A stretch of 64,000 bases of DNA from Collinsella aerofaciens (lineage in GTDB: Bacteria; Actinomycetota; Coriobacteriia; Coriobacteriales; Coriobacteriaceae): positions 26,644-90,643 of the forward strand of contig NZ_CABJDK010000010.1 in assembly GCF_902364355.1 (NCBI RefSeq), written 5' to 3'. Numbering within the stretch: position 1 is the stretch's first letter; each line of letters begins with the position of its first letter. The notes below the pieces were generated by a model. That model was not told the origin of the DNA, ran no database searches, and saw nothing but the letters and a program-made list of their open reading frames with translations. This document shows positions 1 through 7,982 of this stretch, piece by piece. Made by a program: the position numbers and the translations under genes.

Positions 1-798
1 GACGACTTCGACGTGCCCGCCTCCTTCGCCCGCGCGATCGAGGGTCCGGGAGATGTGGCGTACCTCTGCAATCCGAACAACCCGACGGGGCGCCTCGTCG
101 ACCCCAGCGTGATCGATGCCGCGGCTTGCCGCTGCGAGCAGGTGGGCGCGCTGCTCGTCGTGGACGAGTGCTTCCTCGGATTTGCGCCCGACGCCCGCGA
201 AAGGAGCGTGGCCGCACGTGCCGCGTGTTCGCGCCATGTGGCCGTGCTCTCCGCGTTCACCAAGCTCTACGGAATGGCGGGGTTGCGGTTGGGATATCTG
301 ATCAGCGGAAACGCCCAACTCATCGAGGGGATTCGCCGGGCGGGGCAGGCGTGGCCCGTTTCCTCGGTCGCCGAGGCCGCGGGCATCGCCGCCCTGGAAG
401 ACGTTGAATACGTCTCGCGCACGCGCGATGTATTGGCGGGCGAGCGAGCGTGGCTTTCCCACGAGCTCTCCTCACTCGGGCTTTCCGTCGTGCCATCGGA
501 TGCGAACTTTCTTTTAGTCCGCACTCCGGCGAAAGACATCCCCGAGCGCCTGTATAAACAGGGGGTTTTGGTCCGCACGTGCGACTCGTTTTCGGTACTG
601 TCCCGTTTCTGGTGCCGCGTCGCGGTGCGCACGCGCAAGGAGAATGCCCGGCTTGCGATGGCGTTCGGCCGCGCGCTTCGGGCGGAAGGTGCATCGGGCG
701 AAGGCGAACCCGACGAACGGGGCGGCGTTTCTTGTGGCGGCGCTATGGCGGGCGCGGATGGCCGAGGCTCGGCGAAGGAGGTCGATACCCGTGGGTAG
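1..798 (+). CDS. cobD: Threonine-phosphate decarboxylase-like PLP aminotransferase (CobD/CobC), 5'-truncated by window edge
   Basis: The reading frame is open from base 1, so the true start lies outside the window; 265 residues are visible. It is a class I/II PLP-dependent aminotransferase: NPNNPTG is encoded near base 75, DECFLGF near 163, and SAFTKLYGMAGLRLGY carries the PLP lysine codon at 262. In cobalamin operons this family member (CobD) decarboxylates L-threonine-phosphate to aminopropanol phosphate for the nucleotide loop. The next gene, cbiP, overlaps its last 8 bases, and cobO, cbiC and cbiJ follow, which supports the cobalamin role over HisC. The family assignment is firm; the substrate rests on context. 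Confidence 0.8.
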   Translation, partial: DDFDVPASFARAIEGPGDVAYLCNPNNPTGRLVDPSVIDAAACRCEQVGALLVVDECFLGFAPDARERSVAARAACSRHVAVLSAFTKLYGMAGLRLGYLISGNAQLIEGIRRAGQAWPVSSVAEAAGIAALEDVEYVSRTRDVLAGERAWLSHELSSLGLSVVPSDANFLLVRTPAKDIPERLYKQGVLVRTCDSFSVLSRFWCRVAVRTRKENARLAMAFGRALRAEGASGEGEPDERGGVSCGGAMAGADGRGSAKEVDTRG

Positions 799-2290
799 GG
801 CGAAGCCCATCATGATCCAGGGCACAATGTCGAACGCGGGTAAGAGCCTGCTTGCGGCGGGGCTGTGCCGTGTGCTTTCGCAGGACGGCCTGCGCGTGAC
901 TCCCTTCAAGAGCCAGAACATGGCGCTCAACAGCGGTGTCACGGCCGACGGGCTCGAGATGGGGCGCGCCCAGATCATGCAGGCTGAGGCGTGCGGCATC
1001 GCGCCCGACGTGCGCATGAACCCCATCCTTCTCAAGCCCGAAAGCGACCACCGAAGCCAGCTCATCGTGGCCGGCAAGGCCCAGGGAGCCTTCGCTGCGA
1101 GGGACTACTTCGCGCGAAAGAAGGCGCTCATGCCGCAGATTTTGGAGGCGTTCGATTCGCTCGCGGAGGAAAACGACGTCATCGTCATCGAGGGCGCCGG
1201 CAGCCCCGCCGAAATCAACCTTTCCGAAAACGACATCGTCAACATGGGGCTCGCGCGCGCCGTGTCCTCCCCCGTGCTGCTCGTGGGCGACATCGACCCA
1301 GGCGGGGTGTTTGCCCAGCTCTACGGTACGGTCGCGCTCTTTGCGCCCGAGGATCGCGCGCTTTTGCGGGGGCTTGTGGTGAACAAGTTCCGCGGCGATG
1401 TGGAAATCCTGCGCCCGGGTTTGGCCCCGCTCGAGAAGATGTGCGGGGTTCCCGTCGTGGGGGTCGTGCCGTATCTTACGCTCGACCTGGATGACGAGGA
1501 CTCGCTCGCGCCGCGCCTATCTGCCCGCGAGGCGCGCGGCGTCATCGATGTCGCCGTCGTGCGCCTTCCGCATCTTTCGAACTTCACCGACTTCGACCCG
1601 CTTTCGCGCGTGCCAGGCATGGGCGTGCGCTACGTTTCCTCGACGACCGATCTGGGCCGACCCGACCTGGTGGTGCTCCCCGGCTCGAAGACCACGCTCG
1701 ACGACGCGCGCTGGCTTGCGGCTAGCGGCATCGGAGCCTGTGTACGCGCGCTTTCGGGCGCGGGCACGCCGGTGCTCGGCATATGCGGAGGCTACCAGCT
1801 TTTGGGAGACGAGCTTTCCGACCCGCACGGCAGGGAAGGCGCTGGCACCGCGCGCGGGCTCGGGCTCATCCCTGCAAGTACGGTGTTCAAGGAGGAAAAG
1901 CGCCTCGCCCAGTCGGAGCTGCGCATCACGGGCGCCCAAGGCGCGTTCTCGGTGTGGAACGGCATGACGGCGCGCGGGTACGAGATTCACGACGGTGAAA
2001 CGACCGTCTCCTGCGCCCCTGCAGGCAAGATTGGCGGCAAACCAGAAGGCGCGGCCTGCGGAAACGTGTTCGGAACCTATCTCCACGGCCTGTTCGACGA
2101 ACCGGGGTTGGCGCTCGCCCTCGCGCGCTCGCTCGCGCGCAAGCGCGGCCTGCCCGAGAGCGTGGTGGGTGCTGCGGGCGCAGCGTCCGCAGCCGATCAC
2201 CGTGCGCGCGAGTTCGACCGCCTGGCCGACGTCGTGCGCGGGGCGCTCGACATGGAGTATGTCTACCGCATTATCGAGGAGGGCGTATGA
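791..2290 (+). CDS. cbiP: Cobyric acid synthase (adenosylcobyrate a-type amidase)
   Basis: Glutamine-dependent amidase that amidates side chains of adenosylcobyrinic acid a,c-diamide to give cobyric acid. The frame extends upstream to an ATG at 644, but a strong Shine-Dalgarno AAGGAGG (775-781) sits 9 bases before GTG 791, giving 499 residues, the usual family length. The N-terminus IMIQGTMSNAGKSLLAAG is the P-loop-like ATP-binding motif of the CbiP/BioD superfamily. The class I glutamine amidotransferase part follows, with the nucleophile elbow GICGGYQLLG (near base 1780) and a C-terminal GTYLHGLFD histidine motif. It overlaps cobD by 8 bases and cobO by 4 (ATGA), so translation is probably coupled. 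Confidence 0.93.
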   Translation: MGRAKPIMIQGTMSNAGKSLLAAGLCRVLSQDGLRVTPFKSQNMALNSGVTADGLEMGRAQIMQAEACGIAPDVRMNPILLKPESDHRSQLIVAGKAQGAFAARDYFARKKALMPQILEAFDSLAEENDVIVIEGAGSPAEINLSENDIVNMGLARAVSSPVLLVGDIDPGGVFAQLYGTVALFAPEDRALLRGLVVNKFRGDVEILRPGLAPLEKMCGVPVVGVVPYLTLDLDDEDSLAPRLSAREARGVIDVAVVRLPHLSNFTDFDPLSRVPGMGVRYVSSTTDLGRPDLVVLPGSKTTLDDARWLAASGIGACVRALSGAGTPVLGICGGYQLLGDELSDPHGREGAGTARGLGLIPASTVFKEEKRLAQSELRITGAQGAFSVWNGMTARGYEIHDGETTVSCAPAGKIGGKPEGAACGNVFGTYLHGLFDEPGLALALARSLARKRGLPESVVGAAGAASAADHRAREFDRLADVVRGALDMEYVYRIIEEGV

Positions 2291-2802
2291 TCCACGTGTA
2301 TCATGGCGACGGCAAAGGCAAGACCACGGCGGCGATGGGCCTCGCCCTTCGCATGCTCGCTGCAGGCCGCCGCGTCGTCGTCGTGCAGTTCCTGAAAGAC
2401 GGCGAAAGCGGGGAGGCGCGCCTGCTCGCCGAGCATTTCGGCGTGCCCGTGTTCGCGGGGAAGGTGTCGGACAAGTTTACCTGGTCAATGACGTCGGAAG
2501 AACTTGCCGCGACGTGCGAGCTGCACGATGGGAACCTCGCTTCCGCGCTCGCCGAGTTCGAGGGCGCTCAGGAGGGGCTGCTCGTGCTCGACGAGGCGCT
2601 CGACGCGCTTTCGAAGGGGCTTGTCGACGAGGCGCTCGTGGACCGCGCGCTCGATATGTCCGCGCGCGGCGTCGAAGTAGCGCTCACTGGGCGCGCGCCT
2701 TCCCGCAAGATCGTGGAGAAGGCCGACTACATAACCGAGATGCGGTGCGAGAAACACCCCTACTCTCAGGGGATATGTGCAAGGGAAGGAGTGGAGTACT
2801 AG
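2287..2802 (+). CDS. cobO: Cob(I)yrinic acid a,c-diamide adenosyltransferase
   Basis: CobO/BtuR-type ATP:corrinoid adenosyltransferase, 171 residues. The N-terminus IHVYHGDGKGKTTAAMG contains the family P-loop GDGKGKTT, and a QFLKDGESGE segment follows as in BtuR. LLVLDEALDAL resembles the Walker-B region and LTGRAPSRKIVEKADYITEM the conserved C-terminal part, ending in HPYSQGICAREGVEY. It transfers the adenosyl group of ATP to reduced corrinoid. The start ATG overlaps the cbiP stop (ATGA) and cbiC begins directly after the stop, consistent with a single operon. Confidence 0.92.
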   Translation: MIHVYHGDGKGKTTAAMGLALRMLAAGRRVVVVQFLKDGESGEARLLAEHFGVPVFAGKVSDKFTWSMTSEELAATCELHDGNLASALAEFEGAQEGLLVLDEALDALSKGLVDEALVDRALDMSARGVEVALTGRAPSRKIVEKADYITEMRCEKHPYSQGICAREGVEY

Positions 2803-3444
2803 ATGGATTCCAAGGAGATGGCGCCCGGCGACATCGAGCGGCGCAGCTTCGAGATCATCACCGAAGAGCTCGGCGGCCGCACGTTCCCGCCGCTCGAAGA
2901 GCCCGTCGTGAAGCGCGTCATCCACACTACTGCCGACTTCTCGTACGCCGATTCCCTCGTGTTCACCCATGACGCTGCGCACTGTGCGCTCGACGCACTG
3001 CGCGCAGGGGCCACGGTGCTCACCGACACGAACATGGCGCTCGCAGGCATAAGCAAGCCCGCGCTCGCGAAGCTCGGCTGCAAGGCCGTGTGCTACATGG
3101 CCGACCCTGATGTCGCCGCGGCTGCGCGCGCCGCGGGCACGACTCGCGCCGTTGCGAGCATGGACAAAGCTTGCGGCATCGAGGGTCCGCTCATCGTGGC
3201 CGTCGGCAACGCTCCCACAGCACTTCTGCGCCTCGCCGAGCTCATGGACGCGGGGAAGATCGCGCCCGCGCTCGTCGTTGGGGTGCCGGTCGGGTTTGTG
3301 AACGTGGTCGAGGCGAAAGAGGAGCTACTCGCGCGACGCGTGCCGGCCATCGTCGCGAGGGGTCGCAAGGGCGGCTCGACCGTGGCGGCCGCCATTATGA
3401 ACTCGCTGCTCTACCAGATCACGCGCACGGGTGGCGCGAAGTGA
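2803..3444 (+). CDS. cbiC: Precorrin-8X / cobalt-precorrin-8 methylmutase
   Basis: 213 residues, normal CbiC length. The protein begins DIERRSFEIITEEL, and RRVIHTTADF-like sequence (KRVIHTTADFSYAD) carries the conserved histidine of the methyl migration site. VLTDTNMALAGISK and VGNAPTALLRLAELM are further family signatures, and GVPVGFVNVVEAKEEL is the C-terminal conserved block. It converts (cobalt-)precorrin-8 to hydrogenobyrinic/cobyrinic acid. The ATG directly follows the cobO TAG, with GGAAGGAG upstream. It overlaps the downstream cbiJ start by 4 bases (GTGA). Confidence 0.93.
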   Translation: MDSKEMAPGDIERRSFEIITEELGGRTFPPLEEPVVKRVIHTTADFSYADSLVFTHDAAHCALDALRAGATVLTDTNMALAGISKPALAKLGCKAVCYMADPDVAAAARAAGTTRAVASMDKACGIEGPLIVAVGNAPTALLRLAELMDAGKIAPALVVGVPVGFVNVVEAKEELLARRVPAIVARGRKGGSTVAAAIMNSLLYQITRTGGAK

Positions 3445-4214
3445 CGGCCCCCGCATCCGTGCCAGCGCTGCGCATCTTCGCCGGCACCACCGAGGGCCGC
3501 CTTCTGTGCGAATGGGCGAGCGGGGCGGGCATCCCCGCCCGTGCCTACGCGGCAACCGAGTACGGAGGTGAGCTTTTGGGCGAGCTTCCGGGCATCGAGG
3601 TGCATGCGAGCAGGCTCGACGAGGCCGACATGGAGCGCGAGCTTTCCGGCGCGCGCATCGTCGTCGACGCCACGCACCCCTTCGCTACGCTCGCAAGCGG
3701 CAACATCCGGGCCGCTTCGCTCGCCGTGGGTGCACGATGCCTGCGCCTTGCGCGCCCGGCCGAGGCGCTGCCCAAAGGCGTCGTGTCGGTCGCGTCGATC
3801 GCCTGCGCGGCGCGCTTTCTCTCCGAGAACCCGGGTCGCGCGCTTCTCACGACGGGGAGCAAGGAGCTTGCTCCCTACACGCGCGTCGCCGATTTCGCGG
3901 AGCGCTTCTTCGTGCGTGTGCTCCCGCTGCCCGGTGCTATAACGAAGTGCATCGACGCGGGGTTTTCGCCGTCGCACGTCATCGGCATGCAGGGGCCCTT
4001 CACCCGCGAGCTCAACGAGGCGATGCTTCGGCAGGTGGGCGCCCAGTGGCTTGTGACCAAGGACTCGGGAACCGTAGGCGGCACGGCCGAGAAGCTCGCC
4101 GCCGCGCGCGACGTGGGAGCGCGCTGCATCGTGGTCACCCGTCCCGCCGAGGGAGGCGGGGCCCTTTCGCTTCGGGAAGTGGAAGACGCGCTCTTACGGG
4201 AGTTCGCGCGCTAG
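3441..4214 (+). CDS. cbiJ: Precorrin-6A / cobalt-precorrin-6A reductase
   Basis: Reductase of the corrin ring pathway (CbiJ/CobK), 257 residues from GTG 3441, which overlaps the cbiC stop. A longer frame runs upstream but only inside cbiC. The nucleotide-binding N-terminus reads LRIFAGTTEGRLLCEW, followed by VVDATHPFAT, a family signature. RALLTTGSKEL, HVIGMQGPFTRELNEAML and WLVTKDSGTVGGTAEKL are the expected later conserved blocks. It is the last gene of the visible cobalamin operon; its stop codon is inside a perfect stem-loop. CobK versus CbiJ cannot be told from sequence alone, but cbiC, cobO and cbiP names in such operons usually accompany cbiJ. Confidence 0.9.
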   Translation: MTAPASVPALRIFAGTTEGRLLCEWASGAGIPARAYAATEYGGELLGELPGIEVHASRLDEADMERELSGARIVVDATHPFATLASGNIRAASLAVGARCLRLARPAEALPKGVVSVASIACAARFLSENPGRALLTTGSKELAPYTRVADFAERFFVRVLPLPGAITKCIDAGFSPSHVIGMQGPFTRELNEAMLRQVGAQWLVTKDSGTVGGTAEKLAAARDVGARCIVVTRPAEGGGALSLREVEDALLREFAR

Positions 4215-4236
4215 GCGCTCGCCGCGCCTAGCGCGC
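4206..4236 (+). terminator. Perfect stem-loop at the end of the cobalamin operon
   Basis: A 12-bp perfect inverted repeat, GCGCGCTAGGCG at 4206-4217 and its complement at 4225-4236, with a 7-base loop. It includes the cbiJ stop codon. There is no U-run after it, so it may act as a Rho-dependent pause or mRNA-stabilising hairpin rather than a classical terminator. Confidence 0.5.
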
Positions 4237-4261
4237 CCTCCCGCCCGCGAGGAGGATCGCC

Positions 4262-4336
4262 TCGAGCAAGCTCGACCCGTACAAGCCCGTCATCCGCCAA
4301 TAGCTCGAGGACGACACCCGGAACTGGCGCAAACAG
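4262..4336 (+). pseudogene. Remnant of an IS21-type transposase (IstA) N-terminal region
   Basis: About 25 codons read SSKLDPYKPVIRQ, then a TAG stop (4301-4303), then LEDDTRNWRKQ in the same frame. This matches the IstA consensus I know, where KLDPYKP.I..WL.ED is followed by a basic KQ stretch. No start and no continuation remain. It lies in the gap between the cobalamin operon and the ABC exporter genes, so it probably marks an old insertion or rearrangement point. The match is short, hence moderate confidence. Confidence 0.5.
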
Positions 4337-4345
4337 CCCTTCAAT

Positions 4346-4414
4346 AAGTTGCGGTGAAATAGTGTCTGTTTTTGCTGCTAGATAGCATATTCAGTCCCTA
4401 ATTTACCGCAACTT
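4346..4414. repeat. Palindromic intergenic element, family A copy 1
   Basis: The terminal arms are AAGTTGCGGTGAAATAG (4346-4362) and CTAATTTACCGCAACTT (4398-4414), inverted with 15 of 17 positions matching and about 35 bases between. A second copy with the same arms is at 20558-20624; both contain an internal CAGTCC just before the right arm. This is a small dispersed element, probably REP- or MITE-like. Confidence 0.8.
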
Positions 4415-4416
4415 GT

Positions 4417-4458
4417 TGGTGGTGGCTTACTGGTAGCTGGTGGTGGCTTACTGGTAGC
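4417..4458. repeat. 21-bp perfect tandem duplication over a stop codon
   Basis: Two identical 21-base units (4417-4437 and 4438-4458), each containing GGTGGCTTACTGGTAGC. The unit carries the TTA that is the stop codon of the minus-strand permease gene (4448-4450), so the gene end is duplicated downstream of itself. Probably a replication-slippage product. Confidence 0.9.
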
Positions 4459-5662
4459 GTAGGCACTCCACCGGGTTGAGCTTTGCCGCGCGGCGAGCGG
4501 GGTAGAAGCCAAAGATTACGCCGATGCCGACGGAGACGCCGAAGGCCAGCAGCACCGTGGCGATTGAAAAGCTCGGTGTGATCTCCCCACTGGCACCGAG
4601 CTCGTTGAGAACCCCTGATCCTGCGGCAAACATCGCGAGGCCCCAGGCCAGCAGATAGCCAATCAGGACACCCAGCAGGCCACCGGTGACGCACAGCGCC
4701 GAGGACTCGGCCAAAAACTGCGCGGTGATATCGCGGCGACTGGCGCCCAAGGCACGGCGAATACCGATCTCGCGGATGCGCTCAGTCACGTTGGTAAGCA
4801 TCATATTCATAATGCCGATTCCGCCGACAAGCAGTGAGATACTGGCGACAGCGCCCATGATGAGCGAGAAGGCGCCCATAAACGAGTTGAGTGCATCGAT
4901 GGCGCTTTTCATGGAGGTCGCCGATACGCTGTCGTACTCATCATCCTCCGAGATGCCCTTCATCGCGCGCACCTTAGACTCGATGGTCTTGCAGAGCTCG
5001 TCCATGTCTGTGCCCTCGGCGGCAAGTGCCGTCACGCTGGGAAATGAAGGATTCTCGTCGCCAAACAGGCCGGAGATGGTTTCGCGTGGCATATACAGCG
5101 TGAGCGAGCCCATGGAGTCGCTGCCGCCATCAATCACGCCTACAATCTGCACCTCGCCGTTGGACACCTTGATGGTTTTCCCCAGTGCGTCCTGTTCGTT
5201 GCCGTAAAGCTGATCGGCGCCGCCGCGGCTGATGAGTGCCACGCGCGAGCCTGATTGAGACTCTGCCTGTGAATAGACACGTCCCGCAACGAGCTTGCTG
5301 GCGCCCACGGCATCGAGCATGTCGCTATCGACGCCGTGTGCCATGACGGTATAGCTTTTATCCCCGACCTTGTACTCGGAATAGGCGCTATCGACGATGC
5401 CGATCTGCTCAATCTGCGGCACCAGTTTGCGAAGCTTTTCCACATCCGAATCGGTGAGTTCTTGGGACGAATAGATCTCTATCATGCGGGCTGCATTGAG
5501 GCCCAGGCTGTTGACAAGGCTGTTTTGGATGCCGCCGATGAGCGAAGTCATGGCGATGACCGAGGCGATGCCAATGACGATGCCAAGGATGGTGAGCAGG
5601 CTGCGTCCCTTGTTGGCCTCGAGCGAGTGAAGGGCTTCTTGGACAAGATCGCGGGTGCTCAT
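4448..5662 (-). CDS. MacB-type ABC transporter permease (FtsX-like)
   Basis: 404-residue permease of the MacB/FtsX class. One N-terminal membrane segment follows GRSLLTILGIVIGIASVIAM; then comes a large extracytoplasmic MacB_PCD-like domain, then three C-terminal membrane segments including ILLVGGIGIMNMMLTNVTERIREIG-type sequence (GGIGIMNMMLTNVTERIREI). The NVTER.REIGIRRALGA block is a family signature. Its start overlaps the stop of the ATPase gene by 4 bases, and adaptor, ATPase and permease form one operon on this strand. Such tripartite-like systems in Gram-positives export peptides, antibiotics or lipids; the substrate here is unknown. Confidence 0.88.
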   Translation of the reverse strand: MSTRDLVQEALHSLEANKGRSLLTILGIVIGIASVIAMTSLIGGIQNSLVNSLGLNAARMIEIYSSQELTDSDVEKLRKLVPQIEQIGIVDSAYSEYKVGDKSYTVMAHGVDSDMLDAVGASKLVAGRVYSQAESQSGSRVALISRGGADQLYGNEQDALGKTIKVSNGEVQIVGVIDGGSDSMGSLTLYMPRETISGLFGDENPSFPSVTALAAEGTDMDELCKTIESKVRAMKGISEDDEYDSVSATSMKSAIDALNSFMGAFSLIMGAVASISLLVGGIGIMNMMLTNVTERIREIGIRRALGASRRDITAQFLAESSALCVTGGLLGVLIGYLLAWGLAMFAAGSGVLNELGASGEITPSFSIATVLLAFGVSVGIGVIFGFYPARRAAKLNPVECLRYQ

Positions 5663-6432
5663 GCCTTCGCTCCTTTCGGCTGATTGGTGGTTGCAGAAAT
5701 CGCGGGCAGGTTTTTGACGGCCCCGCGTAACGTATTCGGTGTATGCGCGACATATGCGCCGTCATGGATTCGCCCGTCACGGATGGTTACGGCTCGATCG
5801 GCCTCGGCGGCGATGCCGGGGTCATGCGTGATGAGTACGATGGTCTTGCCGCGTTTCTGGAGCTTGTGGAAGGTTTCCATGACGAGTGCCCCGGTTGTCG
5901 AGTCTAGATTTCCCGTTGGCTCGTCGGCCAAAATGATGGGCGGGTCGTTGACGAGGGCGCGCGCGATGGCGACGCGCTGCATCTGTCCGCCCGAGAGTTC
6001 CGATATGCGGTGGTCCCAATGGTCGACCGGCAGTGTGACGGCTTGTAGCGCGTGCACGGCGCGCATCTCGCGCTGGCTACGCGGCACATTGGTGTAGGAT
6101 AGCGGCAGCATGACGTTTTCGATCACCGTCAGACGCGGCAGCAAGTTAAAACTCTGAAAGACAAAGCCGATGCTCAGCGCGCGCACCTCGGTGAGCTCAT
6201 CATCGTCGAGCTCGGCGACGTTGAGCCCTTGCAGGAAGTAATCGCCCGCCGTCGGTTTGTCCAGGCAGCCCAGGATGTTCATGAGTGTCGACTTGCCCGA
6301 GCCCGAGGGGCCGGTGATGGCGACGAACTCACCGGGATCTACTGCCAGGCTTACGTTATGCAGGATGTGGGCGCAACCGGCCTCGCTCTCAAAGATGCGG
6401 TGCACGTTGCGGATGTCGATGACGGGACGCAT
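5659..6432 (-). CDS. MacB/LolD-type ABC transporter ATP-binding protein
   Basis: 257 residues. Walker A is GPSGSGKSTLMNILG, the Q-loop region GFVFQSFNLLPRLT, the signature ELSGGQMQRVAIARAL, and Walker B IILADEPTGNLDS, followed by ITHDPGIAAEADR with the H-loop. The DEPTGNLDS form is typical of MacB/LolD exporters. It energises the adjacent FtsX-like permease; its ATG overlaps the adaptor stop (TAATG arrangement) and its stop overlaps the permease start. About 30 C-terminal residues after the ATPase fold have no obvious role. Confidence 0.92.
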   Translation of the reverse strand: MRPVIDIRNVHRIFESEAGCAHILHNVSLAVDPGEFVAITGPSGSGKSTLMNILGCLDKPTAGDYFLQGLNVAELDDDELTEVRALSIGFVFQSFNLLPRLTVIENVMLPLSYTNVPRSQREMRAVHALQAVTLPVDHWDHRISELSGGQMQRVAIARALVNDPPIILADEPTGNLDSTTGALVMETFHKLQKRGKTIVLITHDPGIAAEADRAVTIRDGRIHDGAYVAHTPNTLRGAVKNLPAISATTNQPKGAKA

Positions 6433-7850
6433 TACTTGCCCTCGTCGGCAGGCATGTTGTCGCCACCGTCTGCCGTCATGCCTGTGCCGGTATCCGTCAC
6501 GATGGTGTCGCCGTCGCGTAACTTGGTAACCGGGACGTCTGGGTTGATCTCGTTGCCCTGGTCGTCGCGCTTGACCTGCGTCTTACCGACTACAGCCTCG
6601 TTGTCGTTTTGCGTCACGACGGTCACCTTCACGCGGCGCGTCTTCTTGCCTTCCGAATCGGTGGCCAGATTGACGTAATAGTGCTCGCCATCTTCGGTCA
6701 TCAGCGCCATGGTCGGCACCATAACCACGTCGTCGAGCTTCTCGGTCACTACCGAGACCTCGGCAGTCATACCCGGCTTAAGGCGACTGTCGGGTGCTTC
6801 GATGAGGATGTCGACGTTAAAGGTCACGCTGCCGCCGCCGGAGTTGGAGTCGGAGTTTGCCACCGAGGCGATGGCCGTGACCGTTCCCTGGCTCACGATA
6901 TCGGGAAACGCTGGATAGGTCACGTTGGCGCTCTGGCCCACGGCGATCTTGGCGATATCCTTTTCGCCCACCTGCACGGTCACCTTCATCTTGGACAGGT
7001 CGGCAATCTGCATGCACTGCTTGCCGCCGCTTGTATCGCTTTCGCCCATGATCATGCCGCCTGTTACCGTGGCGCCCACCTTGGCGTTGAGCTCCACGAT
7101 GCTACCCGAGCTCGGGGCCGTGACCGTACGGCTGGCGGCCTTGGCGTTCGCCTGGTCGAGGTTTGCCTGGGCCGATGCGAGGCTGCGCTGCGCGGCCGAT
7201 ACGGCGTTCGTGTCCGCTGATGCGGTGGAGACGCCAGCCGCTGCGGAAGCTCCATCGACGTCCGTCGTTGGGGTGGCCTGCGCGACAGCGGCGGCTTTCT
7301 GCGCGTTGGTGAGGTCTTCCTGGGCGGCTGCAACTGCACGCTGCGCCTCGGCAACGTTGCGATCGAGCTCGTCGTTTTTAATGGTCATAAGCACGTCGCC
7401 CTCGTTGACGGATTGGCCTGCCTGCACGTTGATCGAATCGACCGTACCGTCGACAGAAGGGGAGACCACTGAGGACGAAATGGGTTTGAGCTGGCCTTTC
7501 GCCTCGACCGTTGTGGTAAACGTGCCCTCGGTCACCATGTCGGTCACAGGCCCGCTAGCGCCCTGCGGCTGCGCATTGATAACCAGGGTTGCGACAATGG
7601 CAATGAGCGCGATGGCACCTACGACGCCGGCGGCAATACCGCGTCGAATCAGCTTTTTGCGTCGACGTTCGGCACGTTTTGCCTTGAGCTTGGCATACGC
7701 CTCTTCATCGGAAATTTCGGCCGTATCGTTCGTGCGTTCGCTCTGCTTGTCGGCATGTACGTTTTTAATCAGAGGAATCGTTTCGGTGGCACCTTCGGGC
7801 GTGTACTCGGCATCATCCGGGCCTGGGGTGATGGTGGGGACATTCGGCAT
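6432..7850 (-). CDS. Membrane-fusion/efflux adaptor protein (HlyD/MacA-like)
   Basis: 472 residues. An acidic N-terminal cytoplasmic stretch of about 75 residues is followed by basic RRRKKLIRRG and one membrane segment (GVVGAIALIAIVATLVI). A biotinyl-lipoyl-like part follows (VSPSVDGTVDSINVQAGQ), then an Ala/Gln-rich helical hairpin (AQRAVAAAQEDLTNAQKAA), the second half-lipoyl (TVTAPSSGSIVELNAKVGA), and a beta-barrel region (VQVGEKDIAKIAVGQ). AAAGGAG lies 5 bases before the ATG. It is the first gene of the three-gene exporter operon and would link permease to the cell wall or outside. Confidence 0.87.
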   Translation of the reverse strand: MPNVPTITPGPDDAEYTPEGATETIPLIKNVHADKQSERTNDTAEISDEEAYAKLKAKRAERRRKKLIRRGIAAGVVGAIALIAIVATLVINAQPQGASGPVTDMVTEGTFTTTVEAKGQLKPISSSVVSPSVDGTVDSINVQAGQSVNEGDVLMTIKNDELDRNVAEAQRAVAAAQEDLTNAQKAAAVAQATPTTDVDGASAAAGVSTASADTNAVSAAQRSLASAQANLDQANAKAASRTVTAPSSGSIVELNAKVGATVTGGMIMGESDTSGGKQCMQIADLSKMKVTVQVGEKDIAKIAVGQSANVTYPAFPDIVSQGTVTAIASVANSDSNSGGGSVTFNVDILIEAPDSRLKPGMTAEVSVVTEKLDDVVMVPTMALMTEDGEHYYVNLATDSEGKKTRRVKVTVVTQNDNEAVVGKTQVKRDDQGNEINPDVPVTKLRDGDTIVTDTGTGMTADGGDNMPADEGK

Positions 7851-7982
7851 AGCGTCTCCTTTATAGAAAGTTCCTCAATAAGTATATGCGCTCGTCGCGT
7901 AAGGCGGGCGCATATGGCGGATTCTTTCGGAACTGTTAGATTGGTCGCAGCGGCTCCACGTTGTAGGAATGCGCGCGTTGCA

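Noticed and set aside
644..790. Upstream extension of cbiP to ATG 644
   Set aside because: It overlaps the preceding aminotransferase gene, and an ideal Shine-Dalgarno sits before GTG 791, matching the family N-terminus.
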